Assembly (NCBI RefSeq): GCF_043555935.1
Contig: NZ_JBIGIB010000008.1
Span: 34,371-98,370, forward strand
DNA from: Pelomonas baiyunensis
GTDB lineage: Bacteria; Pseudomonadota; Gammaproteobacteria; Burkholderiales; Burkholderiaceae_C
DNA: 64,000 bases
Direction of reading: 5' to 3'
Shown: positions 57,123 to 64,000 of the stretch, in pieces
How the letters are laid out: every line of letters starts with the position of its first letter
Numbering within the stretch: the stretch's first letter is position 1
Translations under genes and position numbers: made by a program
The notes under the pieces: model-generated
The model's input: the letters and a program-made list of their open reading frames with translations, nothing else
Told to the model about the DNA's origin: nothing
Database searches by the model: none

Positions 57123-57254
57123 GGCAACATTGTGAAAGAAAATTGCATCACGCCAAAGCAGTGCAAGATTCATTCAATTACGCAAGAAAAATGGATGCAT
57201 CTGCCGCGATGGCCTGCCTACGATGCCGCCATTCCTCAAACGGAGAACCCATCC
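57123..57254. promoter_or_regulatory. divergent control region between the Lrp gene and glmS
   Basis: An AT-rich stretch (57130-57200) stands out from the local GC level. It holds an inverted repeat TTGCA (57143-57147) / TGCAA (57162-57166) and two similar blocks GAAAGAAAATTGCATC and AAGAAAAATGGATGCATC. These are plausible Lrp-family binding sites overlapping promoters for both genes. No glmS ribozyme is recognised. Confidence 0.45.
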
Positions 57255-59114
57255 ATGTGCGGCATCGTCGGCGCGGTCAGTCAGCGCAACATCGTTCCCA
57301 TCCTCGTTGAAGGCCTGAAGCGCCTGGAGTACCGCGGCTACGACTCCTGTGGCGTGGCCGTGCACCAGGACGGCGGCCTGAAGCGCGCCCGCTCCACCAG
57401 CCGCGTGGCCGAGCTGCAAGCCCAGGCCGACCAAGACGGCATCTCGGCCGGCACCGGCATCGCCCACACCCGCTGGGCCACCCACGGCGCCCCGGCGGTG
57501 CACAACGCCCACCCGCACTTCTCGGCCGGCCCCAATGCCAGCGAGGCCAGCGTGGGCCGCATTGCCCTCGTGCACAACGGCATCATCGAGAACCACGACG
57601 AACTGCGCGCCGAACTCAAGGCTCGCGGCTACGCCTTCGCCAGCCAGACCGACACCGAGGTCATCGCCCACCTGATCGACCACCTCTACAACGGTGACCT
57701 GCTGGACGCCGTGCAGCAAGCCCTGCCGCGCCTGAAGGGCGCCTACGCCGTGGCCGTGTTCTGCCGCGATGAGCCCCACCGCGTGGTGGCCGCCCGTGAG
57801 GGCTCGCCCCTGGTGCTGGGCGTGGGCGAGCAGGAGAACTTCGTGGCTTCGGACGCCATGGCCCTGGCCGGCGTGACCGACCAGATCGTGTACCTGGAAG
57901 AAGGCGACGTGGTGGACCTGCAGCTGGGCCGCTACTGGATCAGCCGGCTGGACACCGCCACCGGCCGTTTCGGCGCGGTGCAGCGCGAAGTGAAGACCGT
58001 GCACGCCCACAGCGGCGCCGCCGAGCTGGGCCCCTACCGCCACTACATGCAGAAGGAAATCTTCGAGCAGCCCGTGGCCATTGCCAACACGCTGGACGCC
58101 GTGACCAGCATCAGCCCCGAGCTGTTTGGCGACGGCGCCTACCGCGTGTTCAAAGAGATCGACAAGGTGTTGATCCTGGCTTGCGGCACCAGCTACTACT
58201 CGGGCTCCACCGCCAAGTACTGGCTGGAAAGCATCGCCAAGATCCCCACCAGCGTGGAGATCGCCAGCGAGTACCGCTACCGCGACAGCGTGCCCGACCC
58301 CAAGACGCTGGTTGTGACGATCAGCCAAAGCGGCGAGACGGCCGACACCATCGCCGCGCTGAAGCACGCCCGCGCCCAGGGCATGAGGCACACCCTCACC
58401 ATCTGCAACGTGGCCACCAGCGCCATGGTGCGCGAGTGCGGGCTGGCCTACATCACCCGTGCGGGTGCCGAAATCGGCGTGGCCTCCACCAAGGCCTTCA
58501 CCACGCAGCTGGTGGGCCTGTTCCTGCTGACCCTGGCCCTGGCGCAGACGCGCGGCCACCTCAGCGACGAAGCCGAAGCCCAGCACCTGAAAGACCTGCG
58601 CCACCTGCCCGTGGCCGTGCAGGCCGTGCTGGCGCTGGAGCCGCAAGTCATTGCCTGGAGCGAAGAGTTCGCCCGCAAGGAAAACGCCCTGTTCCTGGGC
58701 CGCGGCCTGCACTACCCGATCGCGCTGGAAGGCGCGCTCAAGCTCAAGGAAATCAGCTACATCCACGCCGAGGCCTACCCCGCCGGTGAGCTCAAGCACG
58801 GCCCGCTGGCGCTGGTGACCGCCGAAATGCCCGTCGTGACCGTGGCCCCCAACGACGCGCTGCTGGAAAAGCTCAAGAGCAACATGCAGGAAGTCCGCGC
58901 CCGCGGCGGCCAGCTCTACGTGTTTGCCGACGGCGACACGGCCATCGAGAGCGAACCCGGCCTGCACGTCATCCGCATGCCCGAACACTACGGCGCCTTG
59001 AGCCCCATCCTGCACACGGTGCCGTTGCAGCTGCTGGCGTATCACACGGCTTGTGCACGGGGAACGGATGTGGACAAACCGAGAAACCTGGCCAAGTCCG
59101 TGACGGTCGAATGA
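57255..59114 (+). CDS. glmS: glutamine-fructose-6-phosphate aminotransferase
   Basis: Makes glucosamine 6-phosphate, the first step to UDP-GlcNAc for peptidoglycan and LPS. 619 residues. Catalytic Cys2 follows the start (MCGIVGAV); glutaminase motifs RLEYRGYDS, HTRWATHG, HNGIIENHDELR; then two SIS domains with LACGTSYYSG, SQSGETADT, STKAFTTQLVG and AYPAGELKHGPLAL. It ends DVDKPRNLAKSVTVE, the segment recognised by TnsD in Tn7-type transposition. The longer frame upstream is not real. A Tn7-like element starts 24 bp after the stop. Confidence 0.98.
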   Translation: MCGIVGAVSQRNIVPILVEGLKRLEYRGYDSCGVAVHQDGGLKRARSTSRVAELQAQADQDGISAGTGIAHTRWATHGAPAVHNAHPHFSAGPNASEASVGRIALVHNGIIENHDELRAELKARGYAFASQTDTEVIAHLIDHLYNGDLLDAVQQALPRLKGAYAVAVFCRDEPHRVVAAREGSPLVLGVGEQENFVASDAMALAGVTDQIVYLEEGDVVDLQLGRYWISRLDTATGRFGAVQREVKTVHAHSGAAELGPYRHYMQKEIFEQPVAIANTLDAVTSISPELFGDGAYRVFKEIDKVLILACGTSYYSGSTAKYWLESIAKIPTSVEIASEYRYRDSVPDPKTLVVTISQSGETADTIAALKHARAQGMRHTLTICNVATSAMVRECGLAYITRAGAEIGVASTKAFTTQLVGLFLLTLALAQTRGHLSDEAEAQHLKDLRHLPVAVQAVLALEPQVIAWSEEFARKENALFLGRGLHYPIALEGALKLKEISYIHAEAYPAGELKHGPLALVTAEMPVVTVAPNDALLEKLKSNMQEVRARGGQLYVFADGDTAIESEPGLHVIRMPEHYGALSPILHTVPLQLLAYHTACARGTDVDKPRNLAKSVTVE

Positions 59115-59138
59115 CCGGAACGGGCGAGGTCAGGTTCG
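59056..59138 (+). other. attTn7 site: glmS 3-prime end, spacer and presumed target duplication
   Basis: The conserved last codons of glmS, the stop (59112-59114) and the next 24 bases up to the element boundary. In Tn7, TnsD binds the end of glmS and insertion occurs about 25 bp past the stop; here the spacing fits. The five bases GTTCG (59134-59138) would be one copy of the 5-bp target duplication. The second copy is outside the window. Confidence 0.75.
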
Positions 59139-59144
59139 TGTTCC

Positions 59145-59204
59145 GACCAAAAATAGTCGTGAACAGGTCATTAAAGTCGAAAACTAGCCAATAAAGTCGA
59201 AAAC
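59145..59204. repeat. three TnsB-site-like direct repeats at 20-bp period
   Basis: Copies: CCAAAAATAGTCGTGAAC (59147-59164), TCATTAAAGTCGAAAAC (59168-59184) and CCAATAAAGTCGAAAAC (59188-59204). The shared core AGTCG falls at 59155, 59175 and 59195, exactly 20 bp apart. The third copy matches the Tn7 TnsB-site pattern CAATAAAGTCttaAAC that I know from the Tn7 ends. Closely packed sites of this kind are typical of the glmS-proximal (right) end. Confidence 0.85.
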
Positions 59205-59306
59205 GGCAAGGCGAGGCAGTCCTAGCGATGACACCCATGCGGGCTGACCTTGCTGAGTCCGCCAGCGCTGCCTCGTCATTGGCAATGTTGCTGGACGGCC
59301 GAACGC

Positions 59307-60074
59307 CTATGTCCGCCTTGAAGGCATCGCTGTCCAAAACGGTATGAAGACGCGCTCGAATTCTGGGGCAAGGACCTTGCCGACAAGTTGCGGCTTTGCT
59401 GAACCTTCCAGGATCACTTCAGCAACAAACACCCCCAATGCGTCCTCCAAGAACGAGTTCATGATGCGCAGCAGGTCGATCATTTGGCCAATTAGTGGGT
59501 CCACTGCGTTTCGCAGATCGACTGTGCCGTATTGCTCGAACATCCAGGCTTGAGCAACCGTGTCGGCCGCGTCGTAGTACGTGTTGCCAGACTTGTCACC
59601 CAAGAAGACGAGGTCGTCCACCCAGGACTCGTCGGGAACAACGTGGCTGCTCCAGCGCTCGAAGTTGGGGAAGTGGAATCCCATGCCATTCCTGAGAGGC
59701 GATAGCCAAGTCGCGCTGTTGACTGCAGCGTTCAGTTCTTTCAGCCTCTTCAAGCCGTCCGGCAAGAGGGGCAGTACGTCTTCACGAAGCGTCTTTGCAA
59801 GTTCCTTGGTTTCCCGAATTGCTTTGCTTGCTTCCCAGATCTTTCCGCTCGCGAGCCGAAACAGAAACATCGCCTGACCAAGTTCAGGACGCAGACGTGC
59901 TGGTCGAGGGTCATCGTGCTTCGGCAGCGCAAAACCTACAAGCTTCTGAAGGCACATCAGTTCGTTGAAGATGTGTCCGAGCAAGTAGTAGGCAAAGCGC
60001 TGCTCATCGGAGAGCTTCTTGATTGCCGTAAGCGGAACGCTCAAGGCAAGCATTTCTACGCTTCGATTCGCCAC
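59307..60074 (-). CDS. uncharacterised helical protein, possible HEPN-type RNase (transposon cargo)
   Basis: 255 residues, no signal peptide or membrane segment, mostly helical by appearance. Family not recognised. PLRNGMGFHFPNFERW contains Arg128-Asn129 and His134, an R-(N)-x4-H pattern like the Rx4-6H active site of HEPN ribonucleases, where Asn often follows Arg. Several long helices before and after it (LKRLKELNAAVNSA, DPLIGQMIDLLRIMNSFLEDAL) would suit a HEPN bundle. HEPN proteins are common in phage defence and toxin-antitoxin systems; no antitoxin-like partner adjoins. Lower-GC codon use supports transfer. Function is inference. Confidence 0.6.
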   Translation of the reverse strand: MANRSVEMLALSVPLTAIKKLSDEQRFAYYLLGHIFNELMCLQKLVGFALPKHDDPRPARLRPELGQAMFLFRLASGKIWEASKAIRETKELAKTLREDVLPLLPDGLKRLKELNAAVNSATWLSPLRNGMGFHFPNFERWSSHVVPDESWVDDLVFLGDKSGNTYYDAADTVAQAWMFEQYGTVDLRNAVDPLIGQMIDLLRIMNSFLEDALGVFVAEVILEGSAKPQLVGKVLAPEFERVFIPFWTAMPSRRT

Positions 60075-60431
60075 GCTTGAATCTCCCCTCTGCGCCTGCC
60101 GTCAGTGGCTGAGAGCAGGACATTGAAACGGCCACTAGAGCTGTTTGAATCGAAGCAAGCGGCGATCCCGCCGGACCTGACGCTGGGTGCTCAGCCGATC
60201 GCTCGCGTCCCCTTGCAAACCGGATAACCCGAGCATCCCCATAACGCATGGCCGGCATTGGTGCCGCGCGTCGCAGTCCGCTGGACCATAGCCTCTTTGT
60301 GCCTTGCCCGGGATTCTTGGAGCGATCAGGATCGTCCCGCCTAGGTCTGATGCAGATTCTGCCGGACACTGGCCGGATTCCATCGAAAGCAGTGCCTCGC
60401 AGTGCGGGGCGTCGCTGAGAACGCTCTCAAC
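60075..60431. other. divergent gap between the cargo gene and tniQ
   Basis: 357 bp without a convincing gene. Short antisense and sense frames here have no recognisable features. One small inverted repeat, CGATC-AG-GATCG, at 60325-60336 is a possible operator. Promoters for both flanking genes must lie here, but I cannot place -10/-35 boxes with confidence. Confidence 0.4.
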
Positions 60432-62174
60432 ATGTCCGTCGACCTGATCCCACGCGTCGATTCACTGCTGCCGTGGCTCCCGGGGGAAACCCTGTTCAGC
60501 TTGTGCAGCCGTCAGCACTGTCTGTGGGGCTACAGCCTGTCCTCGCATTCGACCGAGATCATGTTTGGCGGCAAGCGCTTGGGTACCCAGCATGACTTCC
60601 CGAGCGGGCTCGACGCATTCGCTCTTCGATCCGAAGGGCAATTCGGGTCCGCCGTTGAGATCGCACGTGACCGGACGGTGCTGCGGTTCTATCGGCCATT
60701 CCTTGCCAAGGCCCAGATCGACGACGCCATCTGGGCAATGCGGGGCTCGGCCGTTTCCCACCTCAAGTTTCGATTGGGCCTGCTGACGAGCCGCTTCAGG
60801 GCCAACCATCCGCTGAAGGCTTGCATGGCGTGCATGCAGGCCGATCTGACGGAACATGGCTGGGTTTATTGGCATCTCGTGCATCAATATCCTGGCGTCT
60901 GGATGTGCCCGGTGCATGGCACGCCGTTGCGCATATCCCAGGTCAAGTCGACGGGCGTCGAGCGATTCCTCTGGAGCCGTCCTGCTGAAGCTCAGCTTGT
61001 GGATCCCTGGCTGGCGGGCGATGACGCGCAACGTTCGGCGCTGATTCGCCTTTCCAAGCTGACGATCGCCCTGGTGGATTGCGACAGGGAGGATGGTTGG
61101 CTGGGAGCTGATGCTGTGCAGGACACGCTTCGCGCAAGGCTTCGGGAGCGAGGTTGGCTGACGGTAGCGGGCAACGCGCGGCTCACGGTGGCAGCGACCG
61201 ACTACATGCAGCATTGCTCAACACTGCGCCTTCCGGCTGAACTTTCCGGCCTTCCTTCGACTCTTGCGGAGGCGAAGGCACAGATCAGCAGGCTGATCCG
61301 CACGCTGCGCTCGGGCGTCCATCCGATCAGGTTGTTGGTGGCGATCGACTGGCTGTTCTCCGGCGCTGATGATTTTTCTTCGCTTCATACAGCCGCCACT
61401 GATCTTGTCACCGTCCGGCCGGCCAGCGAAGGACCTTCGCCGGCGAGTCGGTCTGACAGCGATCTTGCTCGTCGAGCGCGGCTAGCTGCCTTGCTTCAGT
61501 CAGGGGCGTCCGCGACTGCCGCAGCGACGGAAGTCGGCGTCGATGTGTCAACCGCGATGGCCTGGGCTGCCGCTGAAGGCATCCCGGTGCCGCGACGACC
61601 AAAGATCTTGAAAGCCGCTGTTCGCACTGCTCTTGTGCAGTGTCTTCGCAAGGGGATGGATAAGCAGGATGCGGCGGGTCGCCATGGCATCTCTGTTGAG
61701 ACCGTCACGAGGCTCTTGCGCACGGAGGTCGGGCTGCACTCGGCTTGGAAGGCGGCGAGGGCTGCGGCGGCGCAACGGCGCGCTCGCAGCGCTTGGCAAA
61801 AGCTGCTTCGCAATCACCCATGTCTTGGCGTGAAGATGCTGCGAGCAATGGACGCAGCCAGCTATGCGTGGCTTTATCGGAACGATCGGGCCTGGCTGAC
61901 AGAACACACGCCAGCAAAGGGAACGAGCCAAACGAATCCGCGGGAGAACACGGTTCGGTGGGACGAGCGGGACCTGTCGCTCAGCGGCGAGGTCGAGAAG
62001 GCGGTGGAGCGTCTGGCTCGGCCCGGCCGTCCATTGCAGTTGTGGCAGATCTACCAAGCCGTCGCTGGACTGAAGCCCAAGCTAGCGGTGCTTCACCGAC
62101 TGCCACTCACGCAGCACGTCATCGAACGGGCACTTGGTCGTCGCCGGGCCGGCAGCGCGCCGGACTTGCTGTAA
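60432..62174 (+). CDS. tniQ: TniQ/TnsD-family transposition target selector (first copy)
   Basis: 580 residues. The N-terminal TniQ domain opens LLPWLPGETLFSLCSRQHCLWG and continues IMFGGKRLGTQHDFPSGLDAF. A zinc site follows: CMACMQADLTEHGW (Cys131, Cys134) and HQYPGVWMCPVHGTPL (Cys159, His162). The C-terminal half has HTH-like segments (AALLQSGASATAAATEVGVDVSTAMAWAAAEG; CLRKGMDKQDAAGRHGISVETVTRLLRTEVGLHSAW), as in TnsD proteins that bind attachment sites. E. coli TnsD is 508 residues, so this is longer. ATG 60432 is preferred; an upstream GTG at 60402 would add 10 residues. Nearness to glmS makes it a candidate for the glmS-homing TnsD. Confidence 0.85.
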   Translation: MSVDLIPRVDSLLPWLPGETLFSLCSRQHCLWGYSLSSHSTEIMFGGKRLGTQHDFPSGLDAFALRSEGQFGSAVEIARDRTVLRFYRPFLAKAQIDDAIWAMRGSAVSHLKFRLGLLTSRFRANHPLKACMACMQADLTEHGWVYWHLVHQYPGVWMCPVHGTPLRISQVKSTGVERFLWSRPAEAQLVDPWLAGDDAQRSALIRLSKLTIALVDCDREDGWLGADAVQDTLRARLRERGWLTVAGNARLTVAATDYMQHCSTLRLPAELSGLPSTLAEAKAQISRLIRTLRSGVHPIRLLVAIDWLFSGADDFSSLHTAATDLVTVRPASEGPSPASRSDSDLARRARLAALLQSGASATAAATEVGVDVSTAMAWAAAEGIPVPRRPKILKAAVRTALVQCLRKGMDKQDAAGRHGISVETVTRLLRTEVGLHSAWKAARAAAAQRRARSAWQKLLRNHPCLGVKMLRAMDAASYAWLYRNDRAWLTEHTPAKGTSQTNPRENTVRWDERDLSLSGEVEKAVERLARPGRPLQLWQIYQAVAGLKPKLAVLHRLPLTQHVIERALGRRRAGSAPDLL

Positions 62175-62204
62175 ATGGATCCTCGCTCGGCCGATCAGGT
62201 TGAC

Positions 62205-62237
62205 ATGCAAATATGCATTTAAGTATGCTTTATGCAT
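62205..62237 (+). promoter_or_regulatory. AT-rich operator just upstream of the xre gene
   Basis: ATGCA-AATA-TGCAT (62205-62218) is a perfect 5-bp inverted repeat, followed by the related ATGC-TTT-ATGCAT that runs into the start codon at 62236. The tract is far more AT-rich than its surroundings. It probably combines the promoter of xre-tniQ2 with binding sites for the Xre protein itself. Confidence 0.6.
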
Positions 62238-62604
62238 GAACGACGCAGCGACCCTAGCTCGTGCTATCAAGGCAGGTGAAATCTGCAGGGAGCATGGGAT
62301 CACTCAGGCCCAGATCGCCGATGCCGTTGGCGCGAGCCAGTCGCAGGTGAGCCGCATCCTCTCCGGCCGGGGGCTACGCCAGTCAAGGCTCATGGAGGAG
62401 GTGTGCCTCTACGTCGAGCAGTTCTCCGTCGGCGTCACTGCGGATGCCGTTCGCGGAAACGCCGAACTCGTTGAGGCGATTCAAGCCGCATGGGACGGGT
62501 CGGCATCGCACGCCAGGGCGCTGTCGACAGTCATACGTTCGCTGTCAGTACTCCGGGCAAAGCCGCGGGCCGAATCGCAGGGCTCGAAGGACCGCCAAGG
62601 ATGA
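62236..62604 (+). CDS. Xre-type helix-turn-helix regulator
   Basis: 122 residues. HTH at about 12-42: GEICREHGITQAQIADAVGASQSQVSRILSGRG. The remaining C-terminal part is helical (LMEEVCLYVEQFS, AELVEAIQAAWDG) and probably dimerises. It lies between two tniQ genes and its stop overlaps the start of the second by 4 bp (ATGA), so the two are translationally coupled. The AT-rich palindromes upstream suggest autorepression, which would also set tniQ2 levels. In-frame sequence further upstream overlaps the operator and is not used. Confidence 0.85.
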   Translation: MNDAATLARAIKAGEICREHGITQAQIADAVGASQSQVSRILSGRGLRQSRLMEEVCLYVEQFSVGVTADAVRGNAELVEAIQAAWDGSASHARALSTVIRSLSVLRAKPRAESQGSKDRQG

Positions 62605-64000
62605 CCATCCGCCCTGACGTACTGCCGGAAGAATATGCCCCTGGCTACAGGGGCAGGGTCATGACCTTCAACGGTTTGACGGACCCCAAGCTTGCGATGA
62701 ACGCACTGATGGAGTGGTCGGGCAACGCCGGGACCTCGCGGCGGGAGTTTTCCACCGTGGAGTTGCTAGCGAAGGTGGCCGGCGTCGACGTCGCGCACTT
62801 TGTCCGAGCGCATACGACCTTGCCGTTACGTCGGGCGGTTGTTGCCACACTGCCCGAGGTCGAACACGGCTGCACAAGCAAACGCTCACTGCTGTGGTCC
62901 ATAGCGCTACGGGACACGCGGCCAGGTGCCTACCTGTGCACTCAATGTGTTGAGGAAGATATCGATTTTCACGGCATGTCCTACTGGCGCCGAGAGCATC
63001 AGTTACCAGGGCTCTACTGCTGCACCAAACATGGCTTGCCGTTGGGTTACGCAGATGCTCCAAACGCATTCCTGTCGCCGCCCTCGCTGTTCTACAGCAG
63101 CCATCACGCAGTTGACTTCAGCTGGGTAAGGAAGTTGGAGCGCAGCGGTGCTGTCCAGCGTTATTTGTCGATCATGGCAGACCTTCTCGCCAGGTCGAGA
63201 CCACTCGATGAACGCGATGTTTCGCGTGCCGCAAGAGCACGGGCCATGGAGCTTGGGCTACACACGGGTCGCCGAGCGGTAGAGCATCAGCTCGTCAGCG
63301 ATCTCGTCAAAGAGCGTTTCGACGACGCTTGGCTGGCCTCAGTCGTGCCGGGCCTCGTTGAAAAGCGGATCGGAGAGTTCTGGTCGCCGGTTGACGGAGC
63401 ACTGTCTGGCAAGCGTATGGGCATTTCATCGACGGTCTATGCCATCGTATTTGCATCGCTCTTCGAGTCAGCGGATGAAGCGGTGAACGCGATGCTCGAG
63501 CCGTCCGCACCTGACAGTGTGAAAGCTCGGGTTTGCACGGCACCGGTTGAGGTCTCAGATCAGCAACTACGTGACGCCTACATCGACTGCAGAGGTTGCC
63601 ATGCGTCAGTCGCGCGACAGCTGGGCCTGAGTAGCTATGCTGCCCGAAAGCGCCTGCAAGAAGAGGGGCTTCCGAACCTGGGCGGTGCCGCATCGCGCTT
63701 GGTGCGGGATGCAGCGGCCGCCGTCTTCATCGAAGGGGTGTCAATAGATCATGCAAGCAAGGCGCACAGCATTGACCGAGCGGATCTGGAGCGGCTGCTC
63801 ATTCAATCGGCCGGACCCTTTCGGGCAGCGTTGAATGGCATTCGACGATCTGAGCAACGGAGGACCATGCCGCCGAGACCCAGGCCGATGGCGCCGCCGC
63901 GACAGCGGCGGGGGGCCCCGCCCGCGCCCCCCCCCCAACGCCCCCCCCAAAAACAAAACACACCCCGGCCACAAATGTGCCCCAAACCCGCCAACCCCGG
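62601..64000 (+). CDS. tniQ: TniQ/TnsD-family target selector (second copy), open at the right edge
   Basis: No stop codon before the window ends (466 codons). The zinc site is clear: YLCTQCVEEDIDFHG (Cys113, Cys116) and REHQLPGLYCCTKHGLPL (Cys141, His144), the same CxxC-C-x2-H layout as the first copy but with otherwise very different sequence. The N-terminal TniQ block is shorter (MTFNGLTDPKLAMNALMEWSG...). HTH-like parts occur later: LRDAYIDCRGCHASVARQLGLSSYAARKRLQEEG. After about 63860 the reading is Pro/Arg-rich and likely not real protein because the DNA there looks faulty. The start is coupled to xre by ATGA. Confidence 0.8.
   Translation, partial: MTIRPDVLPEEYAPGYRGRVMTFNGLTDPKLAMNALMEWSGNAGTSRREFSTVELLAKVAGVDVAHFVRAHTTLPLRRAVVATLPEVEHGCTSKRSLLWSIALRDTRPGAYLCTQCVEEDIDFHGMSYWRREHQLPGLYCCTKHGLPLGYADAPNAFLSPPSLFYSSHHAVDFSWVRKLERSGAVQRYLSIMADLLARSRPLDERDVSRAARARAMELGLHTGRRAVEHQLVSDLVKERFDDAWLASVVPGLVEKRIGEFWSPVDGALSGKRMGISSTVYAIVFASLFESADEAVNAMLEPSAPDSVKARVCTAPVEVSDQQLRDAYIDCRGCHASVARQLGLSSYAARKRLQEEGLPNLGGAASRLVRDAAAAVFIEGVSIDHASKAHSIDRADLERLLIQSAGPFRAALNGIRRSEQRRTMPPRPRPMAPPRQRRGAPPAPPPQRPPQKQNTPRPQMCPKPANP
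63866..64000. other. low-complexity, probably erroneous contig end
   Basis: From about 63866 the sequence becomes dominated by C-runs and G-runs (GCGGGGGGCCCCGCCCGCG, then ten Cs and eight Cs) and finally A/C-only stretches. It breaks the base pattern of the tniQ gene. This looks like poor base calls at the end of a contig rather than biology. Confidence 0.75.

Larger units (their letters stand above)
59139..64000 (+). mobile_element. Tn7-like transposon, glmS-proximal part (incomplete at right edge)
   Basis: The boundary begins TGTTCCGACC at 59139, 24 bp after the glmS stop, with three TnsB-site-like repeats directly inside. Content: a minus-strand HEPN-like cargo gene, then tniQ, xre and a second tniQ on the plus strand. 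Sequence is visibly less GC-rich and codon use is more mixed than in glmS and everything before it. The core genes tnsA, tnsB and tnsC and the distal end are not in the window. The last 100 or so bases look unreliable. Confidence 0.82.

Noticed and set aside
57123..57254. glmS ribozyme or other riboswitch upstream of glmS
   Set aside because: The leader is only 132 bp, shared with a divergent gene, and shows no ribozyme core; the ribozyme is typical of Gram-positive bacteria.
59155..59204. CRISPR-like array (three short repeats at regular spacing)
   Set aside because: Repeats are 17-18 bp with 2-3 bp between them, so there is no spacer. The pattern and the TGT boundary fit transposase binding sites.
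60004..60369. Small minus-strand frame between the cargo gene and tniQ
   Set aside because: Arg/Pro-rich with no domain or ribosome site and overlaps the cargo gene start; treated as intergenic.
63741..63994. Minus-strand frames at the right edge
   Set aside because: They consist largely of Gly/Arg translations of the faulty C-rich tail.

Overview
The window is a GC-rich (about 70 percent) bacterial chromosome segment with dense, short-spaced genes. Gene content points to the Betaproteobacteria, order Burkholderiales: paired cyanophycin synthetases next to an ABC/DUF1854 pair, an MccB/LiuC/MccA/MvaB leucine pathway, a divergent AsnC-glmS pair and an IorAB-type molybdenum hydroxylase. Genus cannot be told from the sequence alone.

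Layout. 1-3 kb: acetyltransferase tail, pyruvate kinase, exported truncated haemoglobin, and a decayed periplasmic binding protein. 3-10.7 kb: cyanophycin island (cphA, a second synthetase with a ruined Mur-ligase P-loop, and a divergent ABC exporter plus DUF1854). 10.7-14.3 kb: bacterioferritin and its ferredoxin under a Fur box, a cold-shock protein, and a YgiQ radical SAM protein. 14.4-22.5 kb: c-di-GMP signalling proteins, a pyrophosphate-type phosphofructokinase, a BlaI/M56 regulator-protease pair, and a degenerate HD-GYP protein. 22.7-36.9 kb: one long minus-strand gene train in which the complete bioAFDB biotin operon lies between the two subunits of biotin-dependent methylcrotonyl-CoA carboxylase, with liuC and mvaB. 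37-49 kb: TetR regulator, FecR/CHASE2 sensor pair, IorAB hydroxylase, flavin reductase, pirin, anti-sigma-like ATPase, and aldolase. 49-57 kb: a hybrid kinase with an ethylene-receptor-type sensor domain and its response regulator, purC, a Ser/Thr kinase and an AsnC regulator.

57-64 kb: glmS, then a foreign, less GC-rich segment. It starts 24 bp past the glmS stop with TGT, followed by three copies of a motif matching the Tn7 TnsB-site consensus at exact 20-bp spacing. It carries a putative HEPN-like cargo gene and a tniQ - xre - tniQ array. I read this as the glmS-proximal end of a Tn7-like transposon with two different TniQ/TnsD target selectors. The transposase core (tnsA, tnsB, tnsC) and the other end are not in the window. 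The last 100 or so bases are homopolymer-rich, low-quality-looking sequence, so the second tniQ is open at the right edge.

Metabolically the window has three glycolytic enzymes (PPi-type PFK, class II aldolase, pyruvate kinase), leucine catabolism coupled to biotin supply, nitrogen/carbon storage as cyanophycin, and iron storage. No rRNA, tRNA or CRISPR array was seen.
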